Below are positions 27,120 to 36,497 of a stretch of 64,000 nucleotides of DNA, piece after piece; position 1 is the stretch's first letter; the number at the start of each line of letters is the position of its first letter. The DNA lies in contig NZ_CP027218.1 of assembly GCF_004124275.1 (NCBI RefSeq), positions 3,475,501-3,539,500 on the forward strand. The letters run 5' to 3'. Source of the stretch: Pseudomonas sp. DTU12.3 (GTDB lineage Bacteria > Pseudomonadota > Gammaproteobacteria > Pseudomonadales > Pseudomonadaceae). The notes beneath the pieces are model-generated. The model saw only the letters and a list, made by a program, of their open reading frames with translations. It made no database searches and was not told the origin of the DNA. A program made the translations under genes and the position numbers.

Positions 27120-28196
27120 TTACTCGGTAGCCAGTACACCACGACGCACCTGATCGCGCTCGATCGATTCGAACAGCGCCTTGAAGTTGCCCTCGCCGAA
27201 ACCATCATCGCCTTTACGCTGGATGAATTCGAAGAATACCGGCCCCATCAGGGTTTCCGAGAAAATCTGCAGCAGCAGACGCTTGTCGCCCTGATCCGAT
27301 GCGCCGTCGAGCAGAATGCCGCGCGATTGCAATTGATCAACTGGCTCGCCGTGGTTCGGCAGGCGGCCTTCGAGCATTTCGTAATAGGTTTCCGGCGGCG
27401 CGGTCATGAAGCGCATGCCGATCTTCTTCAACTGATCCCAGGTCTTGATCAGGTCGTCGGTGAGGAACGCAACGTGCTGGATGCCCTCGCCGTTGAACTG
27501 CATCAGGAACTCTTCGATCTGACCGGCGCCCTTGGACGACTCTTCGTTCAGCGGGATACGGATCATGCCGTCCGGTGCGGTCATCGCTTTCGAGGTCAGG
27601 CCGGTGTATTCGCCCTTGATGTCGAAGTAGCGGATTTCACGGAAGTTGAACAGCTTCTCGTAGAAGTTTGCCCAGTAAGCCATACGACCGCGATAGACGT
27701 TGTGGGTCAGGTGGTCGATGATTTTCAGGCCGGCACCGACCGGGTTGCGATCGACGCCTTCGATGAACACGAAGTCGATGTCATAGATCGAACTGCCTTC
27801 ACCGAAACGGTCGATCAGGTACAGCGGCGCGCCGCCAATGCCTTTGATCGCCGGCAGGTTCAGCTCCATCGGACCGGTTTCGATGTGAATCGGCTGTGCG
27901 CCGAGTTCCAGTGCGCGGTTGTAGGCCTTTTGCGAATCCTTGACGCGGAACGCCATGCCACAAACGGACGGGCCGTGCTCGGCCGCGAAGTACGAAGCGA
28001 CGCTGTTGGGTTCGTTGTTGAGGATCAGGTTGATCGCGCCCTGACGGTACAGGTGCACGTTCTTCGAGCGGTGGGTCGCGACTTTGGTGAAGCCCATGAT
28101 CTCGAAGATCGGCTCCAGGGTGCCAGGCACCGGCGACGCGAGTTCGATGAATTCAAAGCCCATCAGGCCCATTGGGTTTTCGTATAGATCGGTCAT
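27120..28196 (-). CDS. hppD: 4-hydroxyphenylpyruvate dioxygenase
   Basis: A 358-residue non-heme Fe(II) dioxygenase that converts 4-hydroxyphenylpyruvate to homogentisate in tyrosine breakdown. The iron ligands are H162 in [11 protein letters not shown]241 in [11 protein letters not shown] and E323 in [10 protein letters not shown], counting the initiator Met. Length matches the well-studied P. fluorescens enzyme exactly. Two vicinal-oxygen-chelate halves are seen at about residues 12-150 and 158-330. The gene stands alone; homogentisate pathway genes are not in the window. The 244-base upstream gap 28197-28440 shows no site I can name. Confidence 0.97.
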   Translation of the reverse strand: MTDLYENPMGLMGFEFIELASPVPGTLEPIFEIMGFTKVATHRSKNVHLYRQGAINLILNNEPNSVASYFAAEHGPSVCGMAFRVKDSQKAYNRALELGAQPIHIETGPMELNLPAIKGIGGAPLYLIDRFGEGSSIYDIDFVFIEGVDRNPVGAGLKIIDHLTHNVYRGRMAYWANFYEKLFNFREIRYFDIKGEYTGLTSKAMTAPDGMIRIPLNEESSKGAGQIEEFLMQFNGEGIQHVAFLTDDLIKTWDQLKKIGMRFMTAPPETYYEMLEGRLPNHGEPVDQLQSRGILLDGASDQGDKRLLLQIFSETLMGPVFFEFIQRKGDDGFGEGNFKALFESIERDQVRRGVLATE

Positions 28197-28440
28197 GGTG
28201 ACGCCTCATCATTCTTATCAAATTAACCAGGGTTATTTGTCAGTCTGCGAGGTCGGTGGGTGGCGCACAGGAGATGCCACGCACACTGCGGGCGAGGAAG
28301 TCACCGTAGATCAGTTGAAACCCGAATATCTTCATTGTCGACCCAAGGCTCTTGCGGGCGAGGCTTCTGCTGCCAGAAGACGATTATTATTGTATGCGTA
28401 ACCCGATTCTACACAGCGTAAATAGGCTTGTCTGCCCTCT

Positions 28441-29388
28441 CTATAAAATCCGCTTTTTTGCCGACGGCGCAAGGGGTTTGTTGCACAGATAAATGCCCGT
28501 CAGGATCAATGCACCGCCCAAGCCCATGGTCAGCGTCAGCTGTTCACCGAGCAGCAGCGCGCCCAGCAGCACCGCCGTCAAAGGGTTCAAGGCGATAAAT
28601 ACCCCTGAGCGCGTCGCGCCGATTTTGCGAATGCCATCGTAATAACCGATGTATGCCAGCGCCGAACCGAGCACGCCTAAATAGACAAGGCTCAACCACT
28701 GTGGCGTGCCGAGGTTGAGCAACGCCGCCCAGCTCAGCTCGCCACGCACCGCCGCCAACGTCCACAGCATCAGCGTGCCGATCAGGATCGAATACGTCAC
28801 GGTCTGCACCGGGCCGAGTGCCCGATTGAGACTGCGGGAAAACAATGAATAAACACCCCAGCCCAGCACGCAACCGAGGATCAGCACGTCACCGAGCCAG
28901 GCGTCGGGCGTTGCTGCCAACAGTTGTGGATTGCGGCTGACGATCACCACACCTGCACCGACGATGCACACCGCGATGCCAGCGACTTTCACGCGGCCGA
29001 GACGTTCTTTGAACAGCAACCACGACGCGAGGCCGATCACCGCCGGATTCAACGCAACAATCAATGAAGCGCGCGAGGCGTTGATGTATTGCAGGCCATA
29101 AAAGAAGCACAGGTTGTAGAAGAAAATCCCGAAGAACCCCAGCATTGCCAGTTGTAGCCATTGCCGTGGCGTCGGCCGTGCCAAGGGAATTCGCGCCAGC
29201 CACAGGAACCCGAGCAACGCTGCACTGGCGAGCAGGAATCGCAGACTGGCAGCGAACATCGGGCTCAGGCTGCCGGCGAGAAAACGCCCGGCAACGAAGG
29301 TTCCGCCCCACACCATGGTGACTGCCGCCAACGTCAGATAGACCGGCATCTCGGCGGCTGTCGTGTGGGTTTGCTCGATATTACGCAT
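28441..29388 (-). CDS. EamA/DMT-family exporter
   Basis: A 315-residue, ten-segment drug/metabolite transporter: LAAVTMVWGGTFVAGRFLAG in TM1 and SRASLIVALNPAVIGL and VFIALNPLTAVLLGALLLGE as the duplicated EamA motifs. I chose the ATG at 29388 (MRNIEQTHTT), since a longer in-frame start at 29445 adds a hydrophilic leader that lies in the divergent regulatory region. Substrate is unknown; amino acid or metabolite export is the usual family role. It is divergent from a LysR gene, its likely regulator. Confidence 0.87.
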   Translation of the reverse strand: MRNIEQTHTTAAEMPVYLTLAAVTMVWGGTFVAGRFLAGSLSPMFAASLRFLLASAALLGFLWLARIPLARPTPRQWLQLAMLGFFGIFFYNLCFFYGLQYINASRASLIVALNPAVIGLASWLLFKERLGRVKVAGIAVCIVGAGVVIVSRNPQLLAATPDAWLGDVLILGCVLGWGVYSLFSRSLNRALGPVQTVTYSILIGTLMLWTLAAVRGELSWAALLNLGTPQWLSLVYLGVLGSALAYIGYYDGIRKIGATRSGVFIALNPLTAVLLGALLLGEQLTLTMGLGGALILTGIYLCNKPLAPSAKKRIL

Positions 29389-29451
29389 AGGGCATGAGAC
29401 CGGATGACTGGAGGATGGCTTATCATTCACCTCATTCCTGATCATCGTAAA

Positions 29452-29467
29452 ATGAGCAATTACTCAT
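29452..29467. promoter_or_regulatory. Inverted repeat overlapping the LysR start codon
   Basis: ATGAGCAATTACTCAT is an inverted repeat with one mismatched pair. Its right end includes the first bases of the LysR gene at 29466. Position suggests an operator for autoregulation and control of the divergent exporter; binding is inference. Confidence 0.5.
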
Positions 29468-30338
29468 GACCCTTACACAGCTGGAAATCTTCTCGCTGGT
29501 GGCCGAGCTGCGTGGATTCACCCTCGCCGCCCATCGCTTGGGCATTTCCCAGTCGGCGGTATCCCACGCGCTGAAATCTCTGGAGCAGGAACTGGGCGTC
29601 GAACTGCTGCGTCGACATCAGTCATCCGTTGAACTCAGCGATATCGGCGAACAACTATTGCTGCGCGCCCGGGCCATGCTCGGTCTGGCCAATACGTTGC
29701 GTCAGGAGGCTGCCGATGCCCGTGGCATGAAGCGCGGCACGTTGCGCATCGGCTCGTTCGGTCCGACTTCATCGATCAAACTGTTGCCAGGGATTTTGCA
29801 GCGCTATCGCGAGGCGCATCCGGGCATCGAAGTGCATATAGATGAAGGACCGGATCGACAGGTGATCCAGTGGCTGGAAGAGCGGCGGATCGACGTCGGT
29901 TTCGTGGTCCTTCCCGAAGAGCGCTTCGACACCTTTGCCTTGATTGAAGATCAGATGCTTGCCCTGCTGCCGATCAACCATTCCTTGGCGACACGCTCGG
30001 CGTTGAGCCTCAAGGATTTGTGCAACGACCCGTTCGTGCTCACCGAAGCGGGATCTTCCGAGCTGGTGTCGCGACTGTTCAGCGCGGCTCGGCTGCAACC
30101 GAACATTCGATTTCGCTGCTCGCAACTGCTCAGTACCCTCGACACGGTCAGTCGTGGCGATGCGATCACCGTCGTCGCCGAAAGCTCACTACCGCAGGCG
30201 CAAAATCCGCAGTATGTGAAAGTCGCGCTGTCGCCACAGGTCAATCGTCAGGTCGGCCTCGCAGTCCTCGATCAGCGCCAGGCCTCACCCGCCACACTGG
30301 CCTTTATCGAGTTGGCCACGCAGATGAATCATTCATGA
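29466..30338 (+). CDS. LysR-family transcriptional regulator
   Basis: A 290-residue LysR regulator: winged HTH at residues 1-60 (LAAHRLGISQSAVSHALKSLEQELGV), linker helix, then a two-lobed inducer domain starting LRIGSFGPTSSIKLLPGIL. The target is likely the divergent DMT exporter, as is usual for this arrangement. The inducer cannot be told. Confidence 0.93.
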   Translation: MTLTQLEIFSLVAELRGFTLAAHRLGISQSAVSHALKSLEQELGVELLRRHQSSVELSDIGEQLLLRARAMLGLANTLRQEAADARGMKRGTLRIGSFGPTSSIKLLPGILQRYREAHPGIEVHIDEGPDRQVIQWLEERRIDVGFVVLPEERFDTFALIEDQMLALLPINHSLATRSALSLKDLCNDPFVLTEAGSSELVSRLFSAARLQPNIRFRCSQLLSTLDTVSRGDAITVVAESSLPQAQNPQYVKVALSPQVNRQVGLAVLDQRQASPATLAFIELATQMNHS

Positions 30339-30453
30339 GCGGCGCAAGCGGCATCTGCCATCTATCCTCCCCTCTGGCTCAAGTGTTTTTCAGCGGCGCG
30401 CCGTTATCCGGCCTGCATTGCGCAGCCCCACTTCATCGCGACAGGATGCGCCC

Positions 30454-31989
30454 ATGCCGTTAACCGTCAGACCTCGCCGCAAACGCAGCACGCGCATCGC
30501 AGTGACCTTGCTCAGCGGGTTGCTGCCAGTGGCGCTCGGGAGTGTGATTCTCTATATGCAGGCCGAGCGCACTTTGCAGCAAAACACCGGGCAGACTGCC
30601 ACCGAGGCGTTGCGCCAGTTCGAGTTGATGCTCGACAACACCGCGCAGGCGGCCAGGGAATTGCTGCCGCTGGCCGGAAAAACCTGCGAAGACGTCAAAC
30701 TGGCGTTGCGCGAGCAAGTCACCCGCCGGCCGTTCGTGCGCTCGACCAATCTGGTCTGGGACAACAACCTCTATTGCAGTTCACTGTTCGGCGACTACAA
30801 GGAAGCGGTCAATTCCGGCGATTACCACGAGGGTAAGTTGTGGCTCATGAACGGCAACCCGGTGACGCCCGATACCGCGCTGCTGGTGTACCGTTTGAGT
30901 GACGGTCGCGGCGGTGCGCTGACCACGCTTGACGGTTATCACTTGAGCAACATTCTGCGCTTGATTGGCCGACAAACTTTGTTGTTGCTGCAGGTCGGCG
31001 ACAACTGGTTGTCCGCCGACGGCAAAGTGCATCAGGACGCCCTGCCCGCGCCGCCAGTTGCACAAAGCATGCTGCAGTCGTCGCGCTATGCCTTCAGTGT
31101 CGCCGCTGGTTATCCGCAAGGCGAAACATGGCGCTATATGGCGAAGGAATATCCGCCACTGTTCAGCCTGTTGATGTTCTTTGGCGTGGTCTCCGGTGCG
31201 ATCGGTCACGTCCTGCAAAAACGCTCGACGTCTCCCAGCCATGAAATGCTCCGTGCGCTGGACGCCGGCGAGTTCATCCCCTACTTCCAGCCAGTCGTGC
31301 ATGGCGACAGCAAGAAATGGTCAGGGGCCGAGGTGCTGATGCGCTGGAACCATCCGAAAGAAGGCCTGGTACGCCCGGACCTGTTCATTCCGTTTGCCGA
31401 ACACTCCGGATTGATCGTGCCGATGACGCGTTCATTGATGCAGCAGACCGCCGCCGTACTGGGGCCGCTGTCATCAACCTTCGCCACGCCCTTTCACCTC
31501 GGCATCAACATCACGGCGAGTCATTGTCGCGATCTGGAGCTGGTTGACGGCTGTCGCAAGTTTCTCGCGGCATTCGTCCCTGGCAGCGTCAGCCTGATCC
31601 TCGAGCTGACCGAGCGCGAATTGATTGAACCCACCGACATCACGCATCAACTGTTCGACCAGTTGCACACCCTGGGCGTGAAGATTGCCATCGACGACTT
31701 CGGTACCGGCCACTCAAGCCTCGGTTACTTGCGCAAGTTCAACGTCGATTTCCTCAAGATCGACCAGAGTTTCGTGGCCATGATCGGCATCGACGCGCTG
31801 TCGCGGCATATTCTCGACACGATTATCGAACTCTCGGCCAAGCTTGATCTGGGGATTGTTGCCGAAGGTGTCGAAACTCAAGCACAGGCCGATTATCTGA
31901 CCGCGCATCACGTCAACTTTCTGCAAGGCTATCTTTTCGGCAAACCAATGCCGGCTGCGGACTTCATCAGCGCATTAAGTCACCATTAA
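30454..31989 (+). CDS. Cyclic-di-GMP phosphodiesterase with periplasmic CSS domain and EAL domain
   Basis: A 511-residue membrane protein. TM1 is at about residues 14-35, then a periplasmic CSS-motif domain with KTCEDV and LYCSSLFG (redox-sensitive cysteines in this family), then TM2 (SLLMFFGVVSGAIGHVL) and a C-terminal EAL domain from about residue 265. EAL-domain signatures are FQPVV, ELTEREL, IDDFGTGHSSLGYL, KIDQSFV, AEGVET and QGYLFGKPM. The name-giving EAL triplet reads EVL, a substitution tolerated in many active enzymes. The start at 30454 has AGGA seven bases upstream. It should degrade c-di-GMP in response to a periplasmic signal, possibly disulfide status. Confidence 0.92.
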   Translation: MPLTVRPRRKRSTRIAVTLLSGLLPVALGSVILYMQAERTLQQNTGQTATEALRQFELMLDNTAQAARELLPLAGKTCEDVKLALREQVTRRPFVRSTNLVWDNNLYCSSLFGDYKEAVNSGDYHEGKLWLMNGNPVTPDTALLVYRLSDGRGGALTTLDGYHLSNILRLIGRQTLLLLQVGDNWLSADGKVHQDALPAPPVAQSMLQSSRYAFSVAAGYPQGETWRYMAKEYPPLFSLLMFFGVVSGAIGHVLQKRSTSPSHEMLRALDAGEFIPYFQPVVHGDSKKWSGAEVLMRWNHPKEGLVRPDLFIPFAEHSGLIVPMTRSLMQQTAAVLGPLSSTFATPFHLGINITASHCRDLELVDGCRKFLAAFVPGSVSLILELTERELIEPTDITHQLFDQLHTLGVKIAIDDFGTGHSSLGYLRKFNVDFLKIDQSFVAMIGIDALSRHILDTIIELSAKLDLGIVAEGVETQAQADYLTAHHVNFLQGYLFGKPMPAADFISALSHH

Positions 31990-32224
31990 CTTGCTGGGGT
32001 TAAGCTTGAAACGCCGACCAAGCGCACCAAACTGATACAAAACACCGCTGTTGTTACATGAAGACAAGATCAGGATTTACTCTTGGCGCATTAACTACTA
32101 CAATTTTTTCAACCTGAGCAAAAATTCGCAGGTGAGCCATTTATCACCGAGTCGTTTCAAGGCTCTTGGCTTATAGCTTTGTTTGCGGTTGGTATCAGCC
32201 AAACACACTATTGGAGTAAAGATA

Positions 32225-32590
32225 TTGTCCAGACTCGCTGAATTTCGTGCAGCTGAAAAGGCCCTTCAGGAACAGCTCAAGCAGCTGGAGTCGCTGAAGA
32301 ACGATGCCGGGCTGAAGAAAGAAATCGAATTCGAAGAAAAGCTCCAGGGGCTGATGAAAACCTACGGCAAAGGCCTGAAAGACATCATCTCCATTCTCGA
32401 TCCGAATCCGGCAAAATCCGCTCTGCAAACCTCTGCAGCACCGAAAACCCGCCGTGCACGCGTGGTCAAGGTTTATCACAACCCGCACACCGGTGAACTG
32501 ATCGAGACCAAGGGCGGCAACCACCGCGGCCTTAAAGCCTGGAAGGAACAATACGGTGCTGCCACCGTTGATTCCTGGTTGCGCGGTTAA
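32225..32590 (+). CDS. mvaU: MvaU/MvaT-family H-NS-like nucleoid protein (TTG start)
   Basis: A 121-residue xenogeneic silencer. The N-terminus SRLAEFRAAEKALQEQLKQL forms the oligomerisation coiled coil, and the C-terminal ETKGGNHRGLKAWKEQYG is the DNA-binding motif of the MvaT family. The sequence resembles P. aeruginosa MvaU more than MvaT. I place the start at TTG 32225 because GGAG lies eight bases upstream and the protein then begins as its homologues do; the ATG at 32183 has no support. It binds AT-rich DNA and silences acquired genes. The AT-rich upstream region 31990-32224 may be self-bound. A strong terminator follows. Confidence 0.94.
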   Translation: MSRLAEFRAAEKALQEQLKQLESLKNDAGLKKEIEFEEKLQGLMKTYGKGLKDIISILDPNPAKSALQTSAAPKTRRARVVKVYHNPHTGELIETKGGNHRGLKAWKEQYGAATVDSWLRG

Positions 32591-32602
32591 TCTCACGCCA
32601 AC

Positions 32603-32634
32603 AAAAAAGCCCTGCTCGATGCAGGGCTTTTTTA
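32603..32634 (+). terminator. Intrinsic terminator of mvaU
   Basis: AAAAAAGCCCTGC, loop TCGAT, then GCAGGGCTTTTTT: a perfect GC-rich stem with a U-tract 12 bases after the mvaU stop. Confidence 0.95.
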
Positions 32635-32644
32635 TTGACAATAT

Positions 32645-32679
32645 CTAACAAATGAAATGAATTTCATCGAACAAGTTAG
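32645..32679. other. Nested palindromes in a convergent intergenic gap
   Basis: ATGAAAT-GA-ATTTCAT is a perfect inverted repeat at 32652-32667, flanked by CTAAC (32645-32649) and GTTAG (32675-32679) as a second nested pair. It lies between the 3' ends of mvaU and the DUF4946 gene, beyond the mvaU terminator. No function is known to me. Confidence 0.4.
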
Positions 32680-32808
32680 GAATAGTCTGTAACGTTCGTG
32701 AGCGGATTGCTAAACATTTCGCTGCGGGATGTTGCCATTCGCGATCAACGTTTAACTTTGTGCTTAATCCGTTCGGGTATCTAGTCACGTCATGCATAGA
32801 ACAGACGG

Positions 32809-33327
32809 CTAAAGTTTCAGACTGTTTCTTACCGCCACTATTTCGTCGGCACTCGCCTTATAAACCTCGGCCTGCCCTGCGTAGGAAAGAACATAAGCCT
32901 TGTCCGCCTCGACCGCAGCAACCAGGGTTTGCGACAACACGTGTCGACCGTTTTCAGTGATCGTGCAAGTGGTCTCCAGCGCGGACAAAGAACCCAGCGT
33001 TGCCGGATGAATTTTGTTACAGACACTCTGGTAGCCACCCTGGAAGAAATCCTTCTGAATGGACTTGCGCATCTCCAGCAACACCCCCTGCAAGTTGACC
33101 TGATGGCCGGTCTCGACCTGCGTCATGGTCAACTCCATCACCATCACCTGATTGCCCTCGGTATCGTTTTTTACCGCTCGTTGCCGGGATACCTGCGGCG
33201 ACGTTTGCGGCAACGCTTCAACCTCCCAGCCAGCAGGCCAGGTCACGCCCGGTGCGTCCGCCAGCGCGCAAGTTGCGGCAAGCGATAAAGCGGATAAAAC
33301 AAACAGGGATTTGAACAGTCGGATCAT
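32809..33327 (-). CDS. DUF4946-like secreted protein
   Basis: A 172-residue protein with a clear Sec signal peptide (IRLFKSLFVLSALSLAATCALA, cleavage after ALA near residue 24). The mature part begins DAPGVTWPAGWEVEALPQ and resembles the DUF4946 family of pseudomonad periplasmic proteins. Two cysteines (SVCNK and TTCTI) are spaced for a disulfide. The start at 33327 is chosen because the signal peptide begins there; an upstream in-frame ATG at 33825 would run antisense through gloA. Function is unknown. Confidence 0.82.
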   Translation of the reverse strand: MIRLFKSLFVLSALSLAATCALADAPGVTWPAGWEVEALPQTSPQVSRQRAVKNDTEGNQVMVMELTMTQVETGHQVNLQGVLLEMRKSIQKDFFQGGYQSVCNKIHPATLGSLSALETTCTITENGRHVLSQTLVAAVEADKAYVLSYAGQAEVYKASADEIVAVRNSLKL

Positions 33328-33465
33328 TGCCGGGCGCACTCGCGGATTGAGCCGTAAAGTCTGAGCCTCGCCCACGCGCAGGGCAAGCCCGCCTTTCATT
33401 TGGCGATGCCGGCAGGCATGCGTATCATTGCGCCCATTCACTCGCCCATAGTTATTGGAGGGCCC

Positions 33466-33987
33466 ATGAGCCTGCACGAACTGAACACTTTCCCCGGCGT
33501 CACCGCCACGCCAGACAGCGCAACCCAGCAATTTGTCTTCAACCACACCATGCTGCGTGTGAAGGACATCACCAAGTCCCTGGACTTCTACACCCGCGTG
33601 CTGGGTTTCTCGCTGGTCGAGAAACGTGATTTCGCCGAAGCCGAGTTCAGCCTGTACTTCCTCGCACTGGTCGACAAGGCGCAAATCCCGGCCGACGCTG
33701 CTGCGCGCACCCAGTGGATGAAGTCGATCCCGGGCATTCTCGAACTGACGCACAACCACGGCACCGAGAACGACGCGGAATTCGCCTATCACAACGGTAA
33801 TACCGATCCGCGTGGCTTTGGCCACATCTGCATTTCGGTGCCGGACATCGTCGCTGCCTGCGCACGTTTTGAAGAGTTGGGCTGTGATTTCCAGAAGCGC
33901 CTGAGCGATGGCCGCATGAAGAGCCTGGCGTTTATCAAGGATCCGGACGGTTACTGGGTCGAGATCATCCAGCCAGCGCCGCTGTAA
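33466..33987 (+). CDS. gloA: Lactoylglutathione lyase (glyoxalase I)
   Basis: A 173-residue glyoxalase I that isomerises the methylglyoxal-glutathione hemithioacetal to S-lactoylglutathione. Metal ligands are expected in [31 protein letters not shown] and YWVEIIQP, and all are present. The start at 33466 has TTGGAGGG just upstream. The length places it with the longer, zinc-type enzymes (eukaryote-like GloA variant known in pseudomonads). Nearby ahpC/ahpF and gor fit a glutathione and detoxification theme, although they are not one operon. Confidence 0.95.
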   Translation: MSLHELNTFPGVTATPDSATQQFVFNHTMLRVKDITKSLDFYTRVLGFSLVEKRDFAEAEFSLYFLALVDKAQIPADAAARTQWMKSIPGILELTHNHGTENDAEFAYHNGNTDPRGFGHICISVPDIVAACARFEELGCDFQKRLSDGRMKSLAFIKDPDGYWVEIIQPAPL

Positions 33988-34053
33988 AAAGATCGCAGGC
34001 TTCGCCAGCTCCTACACAATCTCTGTAGGAGCTGCCGCAGGCTGCGATCTTTT
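33987..34053. repeat. REP hairpin, GTAGGAGCTGCCGCAGGCTGC family
   Basis: Facing units GATCGCAGGCTTCGCCAGCT and AGCTGCCGCAGGCTGCGATC, starting at the gloA stop codon. The left arm is more degenerate than the right. Confidence 0.87.
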
Positions 34054-34063
34054 ACGTCAGGCA

Positions 34064-34096
34064 TAAAAAACCCGTGATCGCTCACGGGTTTTTTCA
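34064..34096. terminator. Bidirectional terminator between gloA and ahpF
   Basis: AAAAAACCCGTGA, loop TCGC, TCACGGGTTTTTT: a perfect stem with A- and T-tracts on the two sides, serving both convergent genes. Confidence 0.95.
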
Positions 34097-34111
34097 TTTC
34101 TGGCCTGACGT

Positions 34112-35674
34112 TTACGCCGGGGCCGACGTGCGGATCAGGTGATCGAAAGCACTCAGCGAAGCCTTGGCGCCCTCGCCCACTGCAATCACGATCTGCTTGT
34201 ACGGCACCGTAGTGACGTCGCCAGCCGCGAAGATCCCCGGGATCGAGGTCTCGCCGCGGTTATCGACAATGATCTCGCCCCGTGGCGACAGCTCGATGGT
34301 GCCCTTGAGCCAGTCAGTGTTCGGCAACAAACCGATCTGCACGAAAATCCCTTCCAGCTCGACCGTGCGCAGCTCGTCAGTGTTGCGATCCTTGTAGCGC
34401 AGGCCGTTGACCTTCTGCCCATCCCCAGTCACTTCAGTGGTTTGCGCACTGGTGATCACAGTAACGTTCTTGAGGCTGTGCAGTTTACGTTGCAGCACAG
34501 CGTCAGCCCGCAGTTGCACATCGAACTCCAGCAGCGTTACGTGAGACACGATGCCAGCCAAGTCGATGGCCGCTTCAACGCCCGAGTTACCGCCGCCGAT
34601 CACCGCGACACGCTTGCCCTTGAACAGTGGACCATCGCAGTGCGGGCAATACGCCACGCCTTTGTTGCGGTAATCCTGCTCACCCGGCACGTTCATTTCA
34701 CGCCAGCGCGCACCGGTCGCCAGGATCACGCTCTTGGCTTTGAGGGTCGCGCCGCTCGCGAAGCGCACCTCATGCAGCGCGCCGCTCTTGCCCGGGATCA
34801 GCTTGTCGGCACGTTGCAGGTTCATGATGTCGACGTCGTACTGTTTGACGTGTTCTTCCAGCGCCATGGCCAGTTTCGGCCCTTCGGTTTCCTGCACGGA
34901 AATGAAGTTTTCGATGGCCATGGTGTCGAGCACCTGACCGCCGAAACGCTCAGCGGCGACGCCGGTGCGAATGCCTTTACGTGCAGCGTAAATCGCTGCC
35001 GAAGCACCCGCCGGGCCACCGCCGACCACCAGCACGTCAAAAGCTTGTTTGGCGCTGATCTTTTCGGCCTGACGCTCGATGGCGCCGGTGTCGAGTTTGG
35101 CGAGAATTTCTTCCAGGCCCATGCGACCCTGACCGAAGTTTTCCCCGTTCAAGTAAATGCTCGGCACGGCCATGATCTTGCGATCGTTGACTTCGTCCTG
35201 GAACAGCGCGCCGTCGATGGCGACGTGGCGGATGTTCGGGTTGAGCACGGCCATCAGGTTCAGCGCCTGGACCACGTCCGGGCAGTTCTGGCAGGACAGC
35301 GAGAAGTAAGTCTCGAAGCTGAACTCGCCTTTGAGCGAGCGAATCTGCTCGATCACTTCAACGCTGGCTTTCGACGGGTGGCCGCCGACTTGCAGCAAGG
35401 CCAATACCAGCGAAGTGAATTCGTGGCCCATCGGGATGCCGGCGAAACGCAGACTGATGTCAGCGCCCGGGCGGTTGATCGAGAACGATGGCTTGCGGGC
35501 ATCGTCACCGCTGTCGATCAGAGTAATCTGGCTCGAAAGACTGGCAACGTCTTTCAGCAGTTCCAGCATTTCACGGGATTTCGCACCGTCGTCGAGGGAG
35601 GCAACGATCTCGATCGGCTGGGTGACCCGTTCCAGGTACGATTTCAACTGGGCTTTAAGATTGGCGTCCAACAT
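34112..35674 (-). CDS. ahpF: Alkyl hydroperoxide reductase subunit F
   Basis: A 520-residue flavoprotein disulfide reductase that recharges AhpC with NADH electrons. The N-terminal tandem thioredoxin-like domain has the CxxC pair C128/C131 (SCQNCPDV). The FAD site is [10 protein letters not shown] near residue 218, and the catalytic CxxC is C343/C346 in [10 protein letters not shown], followed by the NADH site [19 protein letters not shown] precedes the ATG at 35674. It lies 123 bases after ahpC, with an intrinsic terminator between them, so ahpF may be expressed partly by readthrough or from its own promoter. Confidence 0.97.
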   Translation of the reverse strand: MLDANLKAQLKSYLERVTQPIEIVASLDDGAKSREMLELLKDVASLSSQITLIDSGDDARKPSFSINRPGADISLRFAGIPMGHEFTSLVLALLQVGGHPSKASVEVIEQIRSLKGEFSFETYFSLSCQNCPDVVQALNLMAVLNPNIRHVAIDGALFQDEVNDRKIMAVPSIYLNGENFGQGRMGLEEILAKLDTGAIERQAEKISAKQAFDVLVVGGGPAGASAAIYAARKGIRTGVAAERFGGQVLDTMAIENFISVQETEGPKLAMALEEHVKQYDVDIMNLQRADKLIPGKSGALHEVRFASGATLKAKSVILATGARWREMNVPGEQDYRNKGVAYCPHCDGPLFKGKRVAVIGGGNSGVEAAIDLAGIVSHVTLLEFDVQLRADAVLQRKLHSLKNVTVITSAQTTEVTGDGQKVNGLRYKDRNTDELRTVELEGIFVQIGLLPNTDWLKGTIELSPRGEIIVDNRGETSIPGIFAAGDVTTVPYKQIVIAVGEGAKASLSAFDHLIRTSAPA

Positions 35675-35700
35675 ACGGGCGATTTCCTTTATTTGAGGCG

Positions 35701-35738
35701 AAAAAAAGCCCGAGCGAATCTCGCCCGGGCATTTTTTT
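35701..35738. terminator. Terminator between ahpC and ahpF
   Basis: AAAAAAAGCCCG...CGGGCATTTTTTT. On the minus strand it follows the ahpC stop and would attenuate readthrough into ahpF. Confidence 0.88.
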
Positions 35739-35797
35739 GGGCGGTGCAGCGTACTTAAGAAGGTGCGGCGTACCGCCCTGAGTTGCGTGTCACAGAC

Positions 35798-36361
35798 TTA
35801 GATCTTGCCGACCAGGTCCAGGGACGGAGCCAGAGTGGCTTCGCCTTCTTTCCACTTGGCTGGGCAAACTTCGCCTGGGTGAGCAGCAACGTACTGAGCA
35901 GCCTTGATCTTGCGCAGCAGCTCGGAAGCGTCACGGCCAACGCCGCCATCGTTCAGTTCAACGATTTTGATCTGGCCTTCAGGGTTGATCACGAAGGTGC
36001 CACGGTCAGCCAGGCCAACTTCTTCGATCAGTACGTCGAAGTTGCGGGAGATGGCGTGGGTCGGGTCGCCGATCATGGTGTATTCGATTTTGCCGATGGC
36101 TGGCGAAGTGTTGTGCCAGGCAGCGTGGGCAAAGTGGGTGTCGGTGGAAACGCTGTAGATCTCTACGCCGAGTTTCTGGAAAGCAGCGTAGTTGTCAGCC
36201 AGGTCTTCCAGCTCGGTTGGGCAAACGAAGGTGAAGTCGGCTGGGTAGAAGAACACGACCGACCACTTGCCTTTCAGGTCAGCGTCCGAGACTTGAACGA
36301 AGTCGCCGTTTTTGAACGCGGTAGCTTTGAACGGTTTTACTTGGCTGTTGATGATAGGCAT
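35798..36361 (-). CDS. ahpC: Alkyl hydroperoxide reductase subunit C (peroxiredoxin)
   Basis: A 187-residue 2-Cys peroxiredoxin that reduces H2O2 and organic peroxides. The peroxidatic C47 is in [11 protein letters not shown] and the resolving C166 in GEVCPAKW, exactly the spacing of enterobacterial AhpC. The start at 36361 ([10 protein letters not shown]) has GGAGAG upstream; a long in-frame extension to 36559 has no support. An inverted repeat CTATTA-N11-TAATAG at 36462-36484 lies about 100 bases upstream and may be a regulator site. Confidence 0.97.
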   Translation of the reverse strand: MPIINSQVKPFKATAFKNGDFVQVSDADLKGKWSVVFFYPADFTFVCPTELEDLADNYAAFQKLGVEIYSVSTDTHFAHAAWHNTSPAIGKIEYTMIGDPTHAISRNFDVLIEEVGLADRGTFVINPEGQIKIVELNDGGVGRDASELLRKIKAAQYVAAHPGEVCPAKWKEGEATLAPSLDLVGKI

Positions 36362-36497
36362 TGATGACTCTCCGTCAGGGTTGTGAATTCGATGGGTGAA
36401 TCCTACCCACTCGTTCGACGGATGGCTCATTGGCAAACCTGATGCTGCTGATTTGTTTTCGCTATTAGCGGACTGTATTAATAGAAGAAAACGATAT

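Noticed and set aside
32809..33825. Longer start for the DUF4946-like gene at 33825
   Set aside because: It would run antisense through gloA; the signal peptide begins at 33327.
34139..35758. Plus-strand frame of 539 residues opposite ahpF
   Set aside because: It mirrors the ahpF codons and has no domain or start signal.
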